Shown here one piece after another: positions 52,881 through 61,151 of a DNA stretch of 64,000 nt (the first letter of the stretch is position 1; every line of letters starts with the position of its first letter). Under the pieces are notes generated by a model. That model worked only from the letters and a program-made list of their open reading frames with translations, did no database searches and had not been told where the DNA came from. A program made the translations under genes and the position numbers. Origin of the DNA: Stutzerimonas urumqiensis (lineage in GTDB: Bacteria; Pseudomonadota; Gammaproteobacteria; Pseudomonadales; Pseudomonadaceae); contig NZ_RBZQ01000010.1 in assembly GCF_003640395.1 (NCBI RefSeq), forward strand, positions 1 to 64,000. The letters run 5' to 3'.

Positions 52881-53249
52881 TTATCGACTGATATAGGTGA
52901 TGGGCTTCGCTGTTCGATTCACCAGCCATACCGGTTGCTTGTCCGAGCACCGCGGGAAAAACGGTATTGCTAAGTACAAGCCAGAAGGCAGCTCCTGCTC
53001 GTAGGCGTCAAGGTTAGCCCCCGCGATCAAATCGGCGATCTGTGCTCGACGTTGCGATAGCAGAGCGAACACGTCGTCATCCATTCGGGGGCGAGCGCCG
53101 AGAAAAGACTCAAGGGCATCGCACGCAGAGGTCACCCGGGCGTAACGAGCCAGCGTATCAACGTGACGCTCCGCCACCATTGGATGGCAGTCACTGGCCA
53201 AGCGAGATGCCCGGCTCATGACTTCATCATAAATCGGTCGGTGATACAT
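52881..53249 (-). CDS. Hypothetical protein (122 aa)
   Basis: A 122-residue protein starting MYHRPIYDEVMSRASRLASD, with a GAGGATC ribosome site. The first 80 residues are helical, and the C-terminus (SGLYLAIPFFPRCSDKQPVW, then LVNRTAKPITYISR) is beta-rich. It forms a two-gene unit with the 95-residue gene and is transcribed away from the defence block. Function unknown. Confidence 0.55.
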   Translation of the reverse strand: MYHRPIYDEVMSRASRLASDCHPMVAERHVDTLARYARVTSACDALESFLGARPRMDDDVFALLSQRRAQIADLIAGANLDAYEQELPSGLYLAIPFFPRCSDKQPVWLVNRTAKPITYISR

Positions 53250-53393
53250 CTGATCCTCGCAGTGGTAAGCCTTTATCGCCTCAGCAGAAAAATTTCCTCG
53301 TCAGTTCCCTATCGCAGCCACCAGCAGCGAACAAATACTGAGCCCGTCTTCACCGCAGGCCTTAGACAGGCTGACTCCTAGAGGAAAATCACA

Positions 53394-53522
53394 ATGAGCG
53401 ATAAAAGCGACCGCGACAACCATGCAAACCAACTGAATGAAAACAACGATGCGTACTGGCAGTCGCGTGGCTATGACGAGCGCCCGGAAGACTGGGAAGA
53501 CCGTTCCGACGAGGATCAATGA
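53394..53522 (+). CDS. Small acidic protein (42 aa)
   Basis: A 42-residue frame with a GAGGAAA ribosome site. It starts MSDKSDRDNHANQLNENNDA and continues YWQSRGYDERPEDWEDRSDE. It is highly acidic and has no hydrophobic core, so is probably disordered. A GACGCCTC/GAGGCGTC palindrome follows its stop. Such proteins can be DNA mimics or simple accessory peptides; nothing decides between them. Confidence 0.5.
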   Translation: MSDKSDRDNHANQLNENNDAYWQSRGYDERPEDWEDRSDEDQ

Positions 53523-53673
53523 GACGCCTCGAGGCGTCCCGCTGGCAGCCGTTATGGAGTCGATAATCGACTAGACCTAGCGCGTTTCATAACACCCGAA
53601 AAAAACTTACTACTGACAGCTCGGCTGATTGCCCAAGAGCAGCGCCTGCTGTCGCCCAGGAAAGGGAAAGGTC

Positions 53674-55293
53674 ATGTTGAAAATCAAATTCGTAGGCGCA
53701 ATCGAGGGCGTCAGCGGCTCGTGCACCTGGCTGCATCACACCGACTCTGACACTCAGTTTCTGGTGGACTGCGGCATGCATCAGGGTACGGAGCGCGAGG
53801 AATGCGCCAATAGCCAAGCGTTTCCCTTCCAGGCTGCGCGACTCAAATATGTGCTACTCACTCATGCCCACATCGATCACTGTGGCCTGCTGCCCCGACT
53901 GGTACGTGAGGGTTTTACTGGCTTGGTATATGCCACCCGTGCGACCCGCGAACTCACAGAACTGATGTTGCTGGACGCAGCACGGGTAAGCGGCATGTTT
54001 ACTGAGCACGAGGTGAAGCAGATTCGCTGGAGCGTTCTGGATGATGATCTCGGTTTCAAGTGGGGCCGCAGCATCCGATTGGCCGAAGGTATTTGGATGG
54101 CCTACCTGCGCAGCAGCCACATCTTGGGCGCCTGCTTGATCAGCATTGGCTGGAAGACGAATGATAGTAATCGCACCATCTGCTTCAGCGGTGACGTGGG
54201 TTGTCAGACGGATGAGAACGCCTACCTGCCCCTGATGAAGAGCGGCCAACATCCGTTTGCCGATACGGATTACATCGTTGTTGAGTCCACTTACGGCGGC
54301 CGAGTGCGAGCGCATGAGCATCAGGATTCCCAACTGCGTTTGGCACGCCTGGCAGAAGTTATCGCCCACACCCTGTTCGTTAAGGGCGGCAAGGTTCTGA
54401 TACCGACCTTCTCCCTGCACCGCGCTCAAGAATTACTGACGGACGTTCTGCACTGGATGAAAGTTAGCCTACCCGCTAGCAGGCAAGCGCTCGGGGATTG
54501 CGGTAATGATCGACCGATCACGGCTAATGTTCATGCGCCACTAGGCCATGCGGTTACTCAGGTGTATGCAAAACATCTTTGCAGCAAGTCCCCTAATGGC
54601 AAGTTCAAATATCTGAATGCTGAACTATGTGAATCACTGGCCATGCATGCCGATGAGATTCAAACCATGTTGCAGCAGCTGGTAGAACATGGCCGTTTCA
54701 AAGCAGACGATGGAAGCTACCTGAGCATGACAAAGCCCAAGCAACCCTCCAACTTTGACGCTGATATCGTGATCGCTAGCGCCGGCATGTGCGACAACGG
54801 GCCGGTGGTTAGCTATCTAGAGCGCTGGGGTAACGATCCCCGTAATACTGTGATCCTCACTGGCTACCAGTCTGTCGGCAGTAAAGGTGCTGAACTGATG
54901 CAGCGCGCTACAGCATCTCCTGTGCCCATGGATAGCCTTGCATCTCATCTGGCAGAGGTGATTGATATGTCACCGTACTACTCCGCCCATGCCGATCAAC
55001 AGATGCTACTGGATTTCCTGTTTCGTACCGATGGTTTTGGCTGTAACAAAGCCGCGACGGTATTGATCAATCATGGAAGCCCGGAAAGTAAGTACGAACT
55101 TCGCAAAGCCGTTCAGATGCGTGGGGAGGATAGAAGAGGAAATGATCGTCAGATCAAAGAAATAAGAATTGCTGACGCCCGCTGGCTTAACCTGGATACT
55201 GGTGAAGTGATTGAGCAGAGCTGCGTCGAACAAGCATTGCTTAATGAGATTGAGGTTCTAAGACGGCAGGTCGAGCTTCTCAGCGATAGCTAG
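53674..55293 (+). CDS. Beta-CASP metallo-beta-lactamase ribonuclease-like protein (CPSF73/TTHA0252 class)
   Basis: A 539-residue MBL-fold protein with a beta-CASP insertion; enzymes of this class cut RNA. The start MLKIKFVGAIEGVSGSCTWL at 53,674 has a GGAAAGG ribosome site. Zinc motifs: LTHAHIDHCGLLP, SHILGAC and CFSGDVG. Beta-CASP motifs: VVESTYGGR (A), IASAGMCDNGPV (B) and SAHAD (C). All catalytic residues appear intact. It lies 300 bp upstream of the SIR2-HerA pair on the same strand, within the island, so a defence role is possible but not shown. A host-like RNA maturation enzyme is the alternative. Confidence 0.88.
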   Translation: MLKIKFVGAIEGVSGSCTWLHHTDSDTQFLVDCGMHQGTEREECANSQAFPFQAARLKYVLLTHAHIDHCGLLPRLVREGFTGLVYATRATRELTELMLLDAARVSGMFTEHEVKQIRWSVLDDDLGFKWGRSIRLAEGIWMAYLRSSHILGACLISIGWKTNDSNRTICFSGDVGCQTDENAYLPLMKSGQHPFADTDYIVVESTYGGRVRAHEHQDSQLRLARLAEVIAHTLFVKGGKVLIPTFSLHRAQELLTDVLHWMKVSLPASRQALGDCGNDRPITANVHAPLGHAVTQVYAKHLCSKSPNGKFKYLNAELCESLAMHADEIQTMLQQLVEHGRFKADDGSYLSMTKPKQPSNFDADIVIASAGMCDNGPVVSYLERWGNDPRNTVILTGYQSVGSKGAELMQRATASPVPMDSLASHLAEVIDMSPYYSAHADQQMLLDFLFRTDGFGCNKAATVLINHGSPESKYELRKAVQMRGEDRRGNDRQIKEIRIADARWLNLDTGEVIEQSCVEQALLNEIEVLRRQVELLSDS

Positions 55294-55594
55294 GACAAGC
55301 AGGATAACCTTCGATTTCACGATTCCACCGTTCTGCAAATCTAACGATTCCTCGGCCAGATTGCTGGTGGGACTGCCGGTTGCAGCTCCTTCCAACGTCG
55401 AAATTACCCTCATTTGCACCCGCCCCCCCCCAGCCAGCCAGCCACAGGCGGACATTGATAGTGGCCTGGCATAATTTGTATATTTATAGCGGCGTGGACA
55501 GTGTGATAGCAATTCAGTAGCCTGCCTGAGGACGTCCACGTCTTGAGCTGCATCGCGCGCCCATGGACTGGATCAGCGCTCTTCGGGGGACAGG
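55294..55594 (+). promoter_or_regulatory. sir2-herA promoter region with C9 tract
   Basis: TTGATA (55,455-55,460), an 18-bp spacer and TATATT (55,479-55,484) form a likely sigma-70 promoter 110 bp before the SIR2 start. Upstream of it lie nine C in a row (55,423-55,431) and three AGCC units (55,432-55,443). No other gene is seen in this spacer. Confidence 0.55.
55423..55443. repeat. C9 homopolymer plus (AGCC)3
   Basis: Nine consecutive C followed by three AGCC tetramers, ending 11 bp upstream of the likely -35 box of the sir2-herA operon. Both parts are prone to slippage and could vary promoter output. Confidence 0.75.
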
Positions 55595-56899
55595 ATGCCT
55601 TTTGCAGCAATTCGCGGCGGTACTGCTTTAGCAGATGAAACGGAGCTTGAGGCACATCTCGCTTCTCTCCTGAGACTAGAAAACATCGGCCTCCTTTTAG
55701 GCGCAGGCGCATCAGTAGCTGCTGGCGGCCTTACGATGATCGCGCTTTGGACTAAGTTTGTTACGGAGTGTCCAGTAGACGCTGCCTGGATGGTGGAGCA
55801 TGGCTTCATCCGAGAGGATGCCACCACGCTTCCAAATCCCGTTACACCTAACTTCGAGATTCTAATCGATAGCCTCGAAATCGCCCTGTCCGACTGGACT
55901 CGGCAAATGGGCATGTTCGGCGATGATCCGATTGACTATGCGCCAGGCGAGCGGGAGCTGAAGGAAAACCTCAGCGACCTGAAAAAGGTCAAAGGGGCAC
56001 TTTTTAGAGCCGTTGTCAGCGCTGCCTTACTCCAGCAGCAATGGTGGCTCTCCCCCAGCGGCGTTGAGTCGGACGACGATGGTCTTGCGAGCCAGCGGAC
56101 AATTCTTCAGAAGCTGGTTTCGGCTCGCCAACCGGGCCAGTCATCCCCTTGGGTGTTCACCACAAATTATGACCTAGCCATCGAGTGGGCAGCGGAATCC
56201 ATTGATCTACAGGTCTCTAACGGCTTCCTAGGCATCCACACCCGGCGATTTTCCCCGCAGAGCTTCGACCTTGGCTTCCGAAATACCCAAGCTAGGGGCG
56301 AAGCTAGATTCGGCGTCTATAACATCTATCTCGTAAAACTGCACGGGTCATTGACTTGGAAGCAAGAGAGCGGCCAGGTATTTGAGGTGTCTGCGCCGCT
56401 TGCCCATCAACGCATTGAAGCATTCATGGATGAGCGGGACGGCGAAGATTTGGGCCTGATGGTGATGCCGAGGGCAGCGAAGTACATGGATACCATCGGC
56501 TACGTTCTAGGAGAGCTTTTCCGCCGGTTTGCAGAGTTCATGTCCAAACCGCAGAGCTGCTTGATCTTATGTGGCTACGGATTTGGGGATGAGCATATCA
56601 ATCGGCTGATTAGGTCGGCTTTGCTCAACCCCACGCTCCAGTTGGTCGTCTACTCCTCCGGGTTTAACGGCGATTCGGCTGATGAGAGCCTGCCGCCGGC
56701 ATTGCGAAAATTACTTTCATTGAAGAACCCACGTATCACTGTGGTGGGTGGTGGTTCCGCTCACGCTTACATTGATTCGCTCGCGCGTCATCTGCCTGAC
56801 CCTCTCATATATGACGAGGACATGCGCAAATTTGAGAAGGCTTTGCGGGAACCGCGTGACCTTAAAAACGAGGCAGCAGCACCGAGGATTGGGCCATGA
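55595..56899 (+). CDS. SIR2-domain defence effector (SIR2-HerA system)
   Basis: A 434-residue SIR2-like protein, in known systems an NADase that depletes NAD during phage infection. The nucleotide-binding motif IGLLLGAGASVAAGGLTM is near residues 31-48; WVFTTNYDLAIEWAAE, VKLHGSLTWKQ with the histidine, and LILCGYGFGDEHINRLI follow, as in SIR2_2 effectors. It overlaps a HerA ATPase gene by four bases. SIR2 plus HerA is an established anti-phage pair in which the two assemble into one complex with NADase and DNA-processing activities. Confidence 0.9.
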   Translation: MPFAAIRGGTALADETELEAHLASLLRLENIGLLLGAGASVAAGGLTMIALWTKFVTECPVDAAWMVEHGFIREDATTLPNPVTPNFEILIDSLEIALSDWTRQMGMFGDDPIDYAPGERELKENLSDLKKVKGALFRAVVSAALLQQQWWLSPSGVESDDDGLASQRTILQKLVSARQPGQSSPWVFTTNYDLAIEWAAESIDLQVSNGFLGIHTRRFSPQSFDLGFRNTQARGEARFGVYNIYLVKLHGSLTWKQESGQVFEVSAPLAHQRIEAFMDERDGEDLGLMVMPRAAKYMDTIGYVLGELFRRFAEFMSKPQSCLILCGYGFGDEHINRLIRSALLNPTLQLVVYSSGFNGDSADESLPPALRKLLSLKNPRITVVGGGSAHAYIDSLARHLPDPLIYDEDMRKFEKALREPRDLKNEAAAPRIGP

Positions 56900-58731
56900 A
56901 AGGGCGCCTTCCCGTCGGTTATGTGGTCAGAATTGAAGGATCAGATATTACCCTCAATTTGCTTGATATGCACCGAGGTCAGTTAGCATCGCATGCCCAG
57001 GGCGTATCGTCAGTGACGGAGGTGGGTAGCCTGTTGGTACTGGATGCCGGAAGCCGGGCTCTGATAATGAAGGTTGTCTCCCTCAGCTTCGACGAGCCTC
57101 GCGAGGCGCATCGACTGGGGATAGGTTCTAGCACTCATCAAACTGAGCCGCTGCGTAACATTTCAGGTGCTGTCGTTGGACGGCTGTCGAGAGTAGAAGG
57201 TAAACCGCGCTTTACCAGTGACTCACTCGCAACCCCTCCGCTTGGAGCTGAAGCCTTCCCTCTGAGCACGGAGGAACTGGCCGCTATCCTGTGCTCTGAC
57301 GATGAGGAAGACATTCCACTTAAGTTGGGTGATGACTTACGTGGGGGCGGCAGCTTGAATGTGGGGCTCAAAAATTTGATCTCAAGACATGTCGCGGTGC
57401 TGGGCAGTTCGGGCCAGGGTAAGAGCTGCTTCACAGCAGCGGTGCTCCAGCAGATAGTGAAACTGCCCCGTGCGCGGATTGTTGTCTTCGATATCAATGG
57501 TGAGTACGAAGCTGCGCTCAACGTTCCAGAGCTTCCAGACGGTGCCGTGAAATGCACGACCATTGGAGGGGGGCCGAGCCGCTTTAAGATTCCTTACTAC
57601 GCACTGGGGCGGCACGGCCTCAATAGACTTTTAATTCCTAGCGAAAAAACACAGCGACCAGCGCTAACATTCGCACTGGAGCACTTACACCAAGTCCGCT
57701 GGTTTCCCCAACAGAAGGGGGCTGGTTTGGTGAATGACACAGTGCCCTTCCTGTTCGACGATTGCCGTCAGGGAGGTGCAGCTGAAGCTGATAGGCGAAT
57801 TCAGCAGCTCCGCAATGGCCAGGCTGACGCAGCTACAGTTTGGCCTCATATGGCTGCTCTCGCGTCACTCGTAGCTGAAAGTCACGGGATACAACCCTCT
57901 CCGAGGAATGGGGTAGAGAGAAATGCATTCAGCTATTCAAACATTTCGCCACTGATCACCAGGATCAATCGTTTCGCTGAGGATCCCATGTTCCGCTCTG
58001 TCGTGGATGTAGACGGTGGGGCAGGAACTGGGACTCCGCTCAACTGGGCGCATGAATCTACTAACCTGGTGGAGGAGGTGTTTGGCGGTCAGGATGTGCC
58101 ATGGCGGGTACACATCCTAAACCTGCGGCATTTATCGCACGATCTCACCCCGTTCATCCTCGGGTCACTTTTGGAGCTTTACGCCTACGAGCTTTTTCGG
58201 AGAGGGCAGGAGAACAAGATCCCTACCCTGCTCGTTCTGGAGGAGGCCCACCATTACCTGCGCCCTATTGGATCTGGCGAGAACGCAGGTGAAAATTCAC
58301 TTGCGTATGAACGGCTCGCAAAAGAAGGCCGGAAGTTTGGCCTTGCGCTTTGGTTGAGTACGCAGAGGCCGTCAGAGATATCTCCCACGGTTCTTTCGCA
58401 GTGCAACAACTGGGTCTCCTTCAGGCTGACATCTGAAAAAGACTTGGCGGCGATTCAGTCGGCCAGCGAATGGGCTGATCGGCGAGAAATTCGCCGTATT
58501 GCGGGCTTACCAAGGCAGACGGCGGTTGTTTTCGGCGGAAGCATTGCTATGCCAACACTGGTTCGTGCTGCTGAAGCGTGCCCCACGCCACATTCGGGTG
58601 ATGCTGATTTCAGCGGCTGGGCAACTAGAAGATCTGAAGCGCCGCCACCAGCACCACTCCCTGCGGCTCCGCCCCGTCCATGGAACGAATCGCCACCTGA
58701 ACTCTTATACGACGGTGATGTGCCATTCTAG
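56896..58731 (+). CDS. HerA-family ATPase/translocase (SIR2-HerA system)
   Basis: A 611-residue hexameric-type HerA/FtsK-like ATPase. The N-terminal beta-rich HAS-barrel (about 1-100) precedes the P-loop VLGSSGQGKSCFTAAVL (about residues 170-186). The Walker B is PTLLVLEEAHHYL, and LALWLSTQRPSEISPTVLSQ carries the sensor region. The C-terminus is proline-rich. It begins in an ATGA overlap with the SIR2 gene, so the two are made together. HerA drives assembly and regulation of the SIR2 effector in studied systems. Confidence 0.9.
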   Translation: MKGRLPVGYVVRIEGSDITLNLLDMHRGQLASHAQGVSSVTEVGSLLVLDAGSRALIMKVVSLSFDEPREAHRLGIGSSTHQTEPLRNISGAVVGRLSRVEGKPRFTSDSLATPPLGAEAFPLSTEELAAILCSDDEEDIPLKLGDDLRGGGSLNVGLKNLISRHVAVLGSSGQGKSCFTAAVLQQIVKLPRARIVVFDINGEYEAALNVPELPDGAVKCTTIGGGPSRFKIPYYALGRHGLNRLLIPSEKTQRPALTFALEHLHQVRWFPQQKGAGLVNDTVPFLFDDCRQGGAAEADRRIQQLRNGQADAATVWPHMAALASLVAESHGIQPSPRNGVERNAFSYSNISPLITRINRFAEDPMFRSVVDVDGGAGTGTPLNWAHESTNLVEEVFGGQDVPWRVHILNLRHLSHDLTPFILGSLLELYAYELFRRGQENKIPTLLVLEEAHHYLRPIGSGENAGENSLAYERLAKEGRKFGLALWLSTQRPSEISPTVLSQCNNWVSFRLTSEKDLAAIQSASEWADRREIRRIAGLPRQTAVVFGGSIAMPTLVRAAEACPTPHSGDADFSGWATRRSEAPPPAPLPAAPPRPWNESPPELLYDGDVPF

Positions 58732-58983
58732 CAACAGCTGGGATTGTAGCTGTCGACTTCTATCTATTATCCGAAAGTTGCGCTGAGAGTCGGGAATGGC
58801 TGCGTCAGACGAACCCTTGATCTATAACTTGCAAGGCTGCCGATTGAGGCCTATCGAGACTGGCTGCTTCGGGAGTTCCAGCCATGCACTGCCATGATGA
58901 TACGGGTAAAAATTCGATACAAATGCTAGTTCAGGTAGAGTGAAATTGGGGTGGGAAAGTGTTTGCCTAAAACGTCCAGCTAC

Positions 58984-60192
58984 TCAATCAGCTGATTGTA
59001 TGGGCTTGCCAAGCAAGTCACGCGCAGTACAAAACTCATGTTCATAAATCGACATCAGTTCAGAGAGCTCCGCAGTCGTATAACCTTTTTTGCTGAGGTC
59101 TAACCGTACAAGCGTTAGGGTCTCAGCAACTCGCAAAATGACAGCCTGATACCAGGCAAAGTGCTCCATGGCGTCCTTATCAACGTCCGCAGAGCGAAGC
59201 TTTTCAGCCGCGATCACCCTCGAAAGCCCCAAAAATGTCTTGAAATCAGGGCGACCCTTTTTCAGCTGTACCCAGTAGCGCAGCAGCCTCATGCGGGATT
59301 CGACACTATCCACCCCACCCTCGCGCCCCCAAAGCTGCCCCAGAAATCTGGTTGCTTTCTGCTTCTGCTGCCAACCAGCCATTTTGGCTAGACGATCAAG
59401 CGCAGATTGCATAGGACTGCTCCACTCCTGAGCGATATCATCAAATGCAGGTATCAGCTCCTGGAGCGGAATATCATGAGCCATCCCGTCCCGTTCAACC
59501 TGTTCCCATAACCCCATCGTTAAATCTGCAACACACCACGCTAGAAGGCGCATTAGGACTGCAAGAGTGTCGACGACGTGCGCACGGTTGAGCATAGGGT
59601 CGAGCTCAGCCTCCTTATCAGAGGAGAGCACAGCTAAGCGCGCAATTAGAGCCTCCCGCATTGCTGGACAGCCAAAACGATTCACTGTCGACGAATGCGC
59701 GTAAACCTTCCACCGCCTCAACCGGCCAAGATCTGGATGAAGATCAATTGCATTGAGGTGCATCGCCTCCTTGACGAAGGCGATCCAAAATTTCTTCGAG
59801 ACATCCTGAGAGAAAAAATCACTGGCAAGCAGTCCAGCCCATTCATTGCCGGGCGGCCAGAGGTAATCCAGATCGAGAAATCCAGAGAGCACACCAGATA
59901 ATCCCGCGCTCTGTGCTGCCCGCATTATTCGAACAAAAGCACTGCGTCCAAGGCACGTACCCGGGCTGCACCAGGCCTTAGACATCGTCTTTGCGACGGG
60001 CAAATATGGTCGCTCTGCCCGCGTGGCATCCCATACCGCCTCGCGAGAGGTATGAAGCAATTTGTATACAGCGCCGAGAGAAGGGAGTAATGCAGTGTTT
60101 CCAACAACCCTGATAGTTTTCTCACCATCGTCCAGAGATTGAAGGTGCTCATAGAGCTCCTCTGGCGACAGGTTTGCAAACAGGCGATCCAT
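58984..60192 (-). CDS. Unrecognised 402-residue protein next to the attachment site
   Basis: A 402-residue soluble, mostly helical protein starting MDRLFANLSPEELYEHLQSL at 60,192, preceded by AAGGGAAA; the frame extends 19 residues upstream. Notable segments are YLPVAKTMSKAWCSPGTCLG, LSGFLDLDYLWPPGNEWAGL and LMRLLAWCVADLTMGLWEQV. I see no P-loop, nuclease or methyltransferase motif and no membrane helix. It is convergent with the SIR2-HerA pair and is the last gene before the right att repeat, where integrase genes usually stand. It may be another defence protein, but this is only from context. Confidence 0.65.
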   Translation of the reverse strand: MDRLFANLSPEELYEHLQSLDDGEKTIRVVGNTALLPSLGAVYKLLHTSREAVWDATRAERPYLPVAKTMSKAWCSPGTCLGRSAFVRIMRAAQSAGLSGVLSGFLDLDYLWPPGNEWAGLLASDFFSQDVSKKFWIAFVKEAMHLNAIDLHPDLGRLRRWKVYAHSSTVNRFGCPAMREALIARLAVLSSDKEAELDPMLNRAHVVDTLAVLMRLLAWCVADLTMGLWEQVERDGMAHDIPLQELIPAFDDIAQEWSSPMQSALDRLAKMAGWQQKQKATRFLGQLWGREGGVDSVESRMRLLRYWVQLKKGRPDFKTFLGLSRVIAAEKLRSADVDKDAMEHFAWYQAVILRVAETLTLVRLDLSKKGYTTAELSELMSIYEHEFCTARDLLGKPIQSAD

Positions 60193-60314
60193 GCTGTTTC
60201 CCTTTGCCCAAACGGTACAAGTGGCGCTTCCAGTCCAGACAGAACTCAACGCACGCCCGACACCATAACTAGAGGGGTTTTGCTGAAATTTTGCAGGAAT
60301 TTTGCAGGGGCCAG

Positions 60315-60352
60315 AAATAAAAAAATCCAGCCACCGCTAAGTGACTGGATTT
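60315..60352 (-). terminator. Rho-independent terminator downstream of tRNA-Pro (island-borne)
   Basis: On the minus strand AAATCCAG and CTGGATTT pair, with an inner CAC/GTG extension, and are followed by a T-rich run TTTTATTTC. It terminates the ihfA-merR-tRNA-Pro transcript. Because it lies on the island side of the att repeat, the island supplies a replacement terminator. Confidence 0.75.
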
Positions 60353-60360
60353 CTTGAGGT

Positions 60361-60442
<82 letters not shown>

Positions 60443-60508
60443 CATTGCCACCTTTCAGCGGCGGACGGCAATATACCTTAATTTGCTGATAAGTAAAACA
60501 TTTTGGAT

Positions 60509-60865
60509 TCAGGCGCGTAGCACATCCAATAGCTGCTCAAGCTCCAGGATCATTTGGCGTACCAGTTGGCGGTATTCCGAAGCGTCATCGTGCTTCTCGT
60601 CGCCAACCAGTCTCTGGCGTGCACCACCGATCGTGAAGCCTTGGTCATACAGAAGCGATCGGATCTGGCGAATCATCAGTACGTCTTGATGTTGGTAATA
60701 GCGTCGGTTACCGCGGCGCTTTACCGGATTAAGCTGCGGGAACTCCTGTTCCCAATAACGCAGAACATGCGGCTTGACTGCACAGAGCTCGCTAACTTCG
60801 CCAATGGTGAAGTAACGCTTGCCCGGAATAGCAGGCAATTCGTTGTTATGGCTTGGTTCCAGCAT
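60509..60865 (-). CDS. MerR-family regulator linked to ihfA
   Basis: A 118-residue MerR-type protein. The start [20 protein letters not shown] at 60,865 matches the Pseudomonas orthologues better than the ATG three codons upstream. The HTH and wing are [20 protein letters not shown] and [19 protein letters not shown]. There is no cysteine-based metal site, and the C-terminal helix is short. It overlaps the end of ihfA by 20 bases and is conserved in the pheST-ihfA operon of gammaproteobacteria. Its target is not known. Confidence 0.92.
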   Translation of the reverse strand: MLEPSHNNELPAIPGKRYFTIGEVSELCAVKPHVLRYWEQEFPQLNPVKRRGNRRYYQHQDVLMIRQIRSLLYDQGFTIGGARQRLVGDEKHDDASEYRQLVRQMILELEQLLDVLRA

Positions 60866-61148
60866 AGGCCTCAACCCTTGCTTTAAGTTTTTGGCCCGGT
60901 CGGAATGTAACGACCCGTCGTGCAGTTATGGGGATTTCCTCCCCTGTCTTGGGATTACGCCCGGGGCGCTGACGCTTGTCGCGCAAATCGAAGTTGCCGA
61001 ATCCTGACAGCTTCACCTGCTCGTTATGCTCCAGCGCCTGCCGGATTTCTTCGAAAAATAGTTCGACCAGCTCCTTGGCCTCTCGCTTGTTCAGGCCTAG
61101 CTCTTCATATAGACGTTCCGCCATTTCAGCTTTCGTCAGAGCCGCCAT
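60846..61148 (-). CDS. ihfA: Integration host factor subunit alpha
   Basis: The 100-residue IHF alpha subunit, [20 protein letters not shown] to the end, with the DNA-bending arm [21 protein letters not shown]. It dimerises with IHF beta and bends DNA at many promoters and at att and oriT sites, so it may also serve the neighbouring island. It lies three bases after pheT, in the conserved pheS-pheT-ihfA order. Confidence 0.98.
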   Translation of the reverse strand: MAALTKAEMAERLYEELGLNKREAKELVELFFEEIRQALEHNEQVKLSGFGNFDLRDKRQRPGRNPKTGEEIPITARRVVTFRPGQKLKARVEAYAGTKP

Positions 61149-61151
61149 AGG

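Noticed and set aside
53522..53540. GACGCCTC/GAGGCGTC palindrome as a Rho-independent terminator
   Set aside because: It has no loop to speak of and no T-tract after it.
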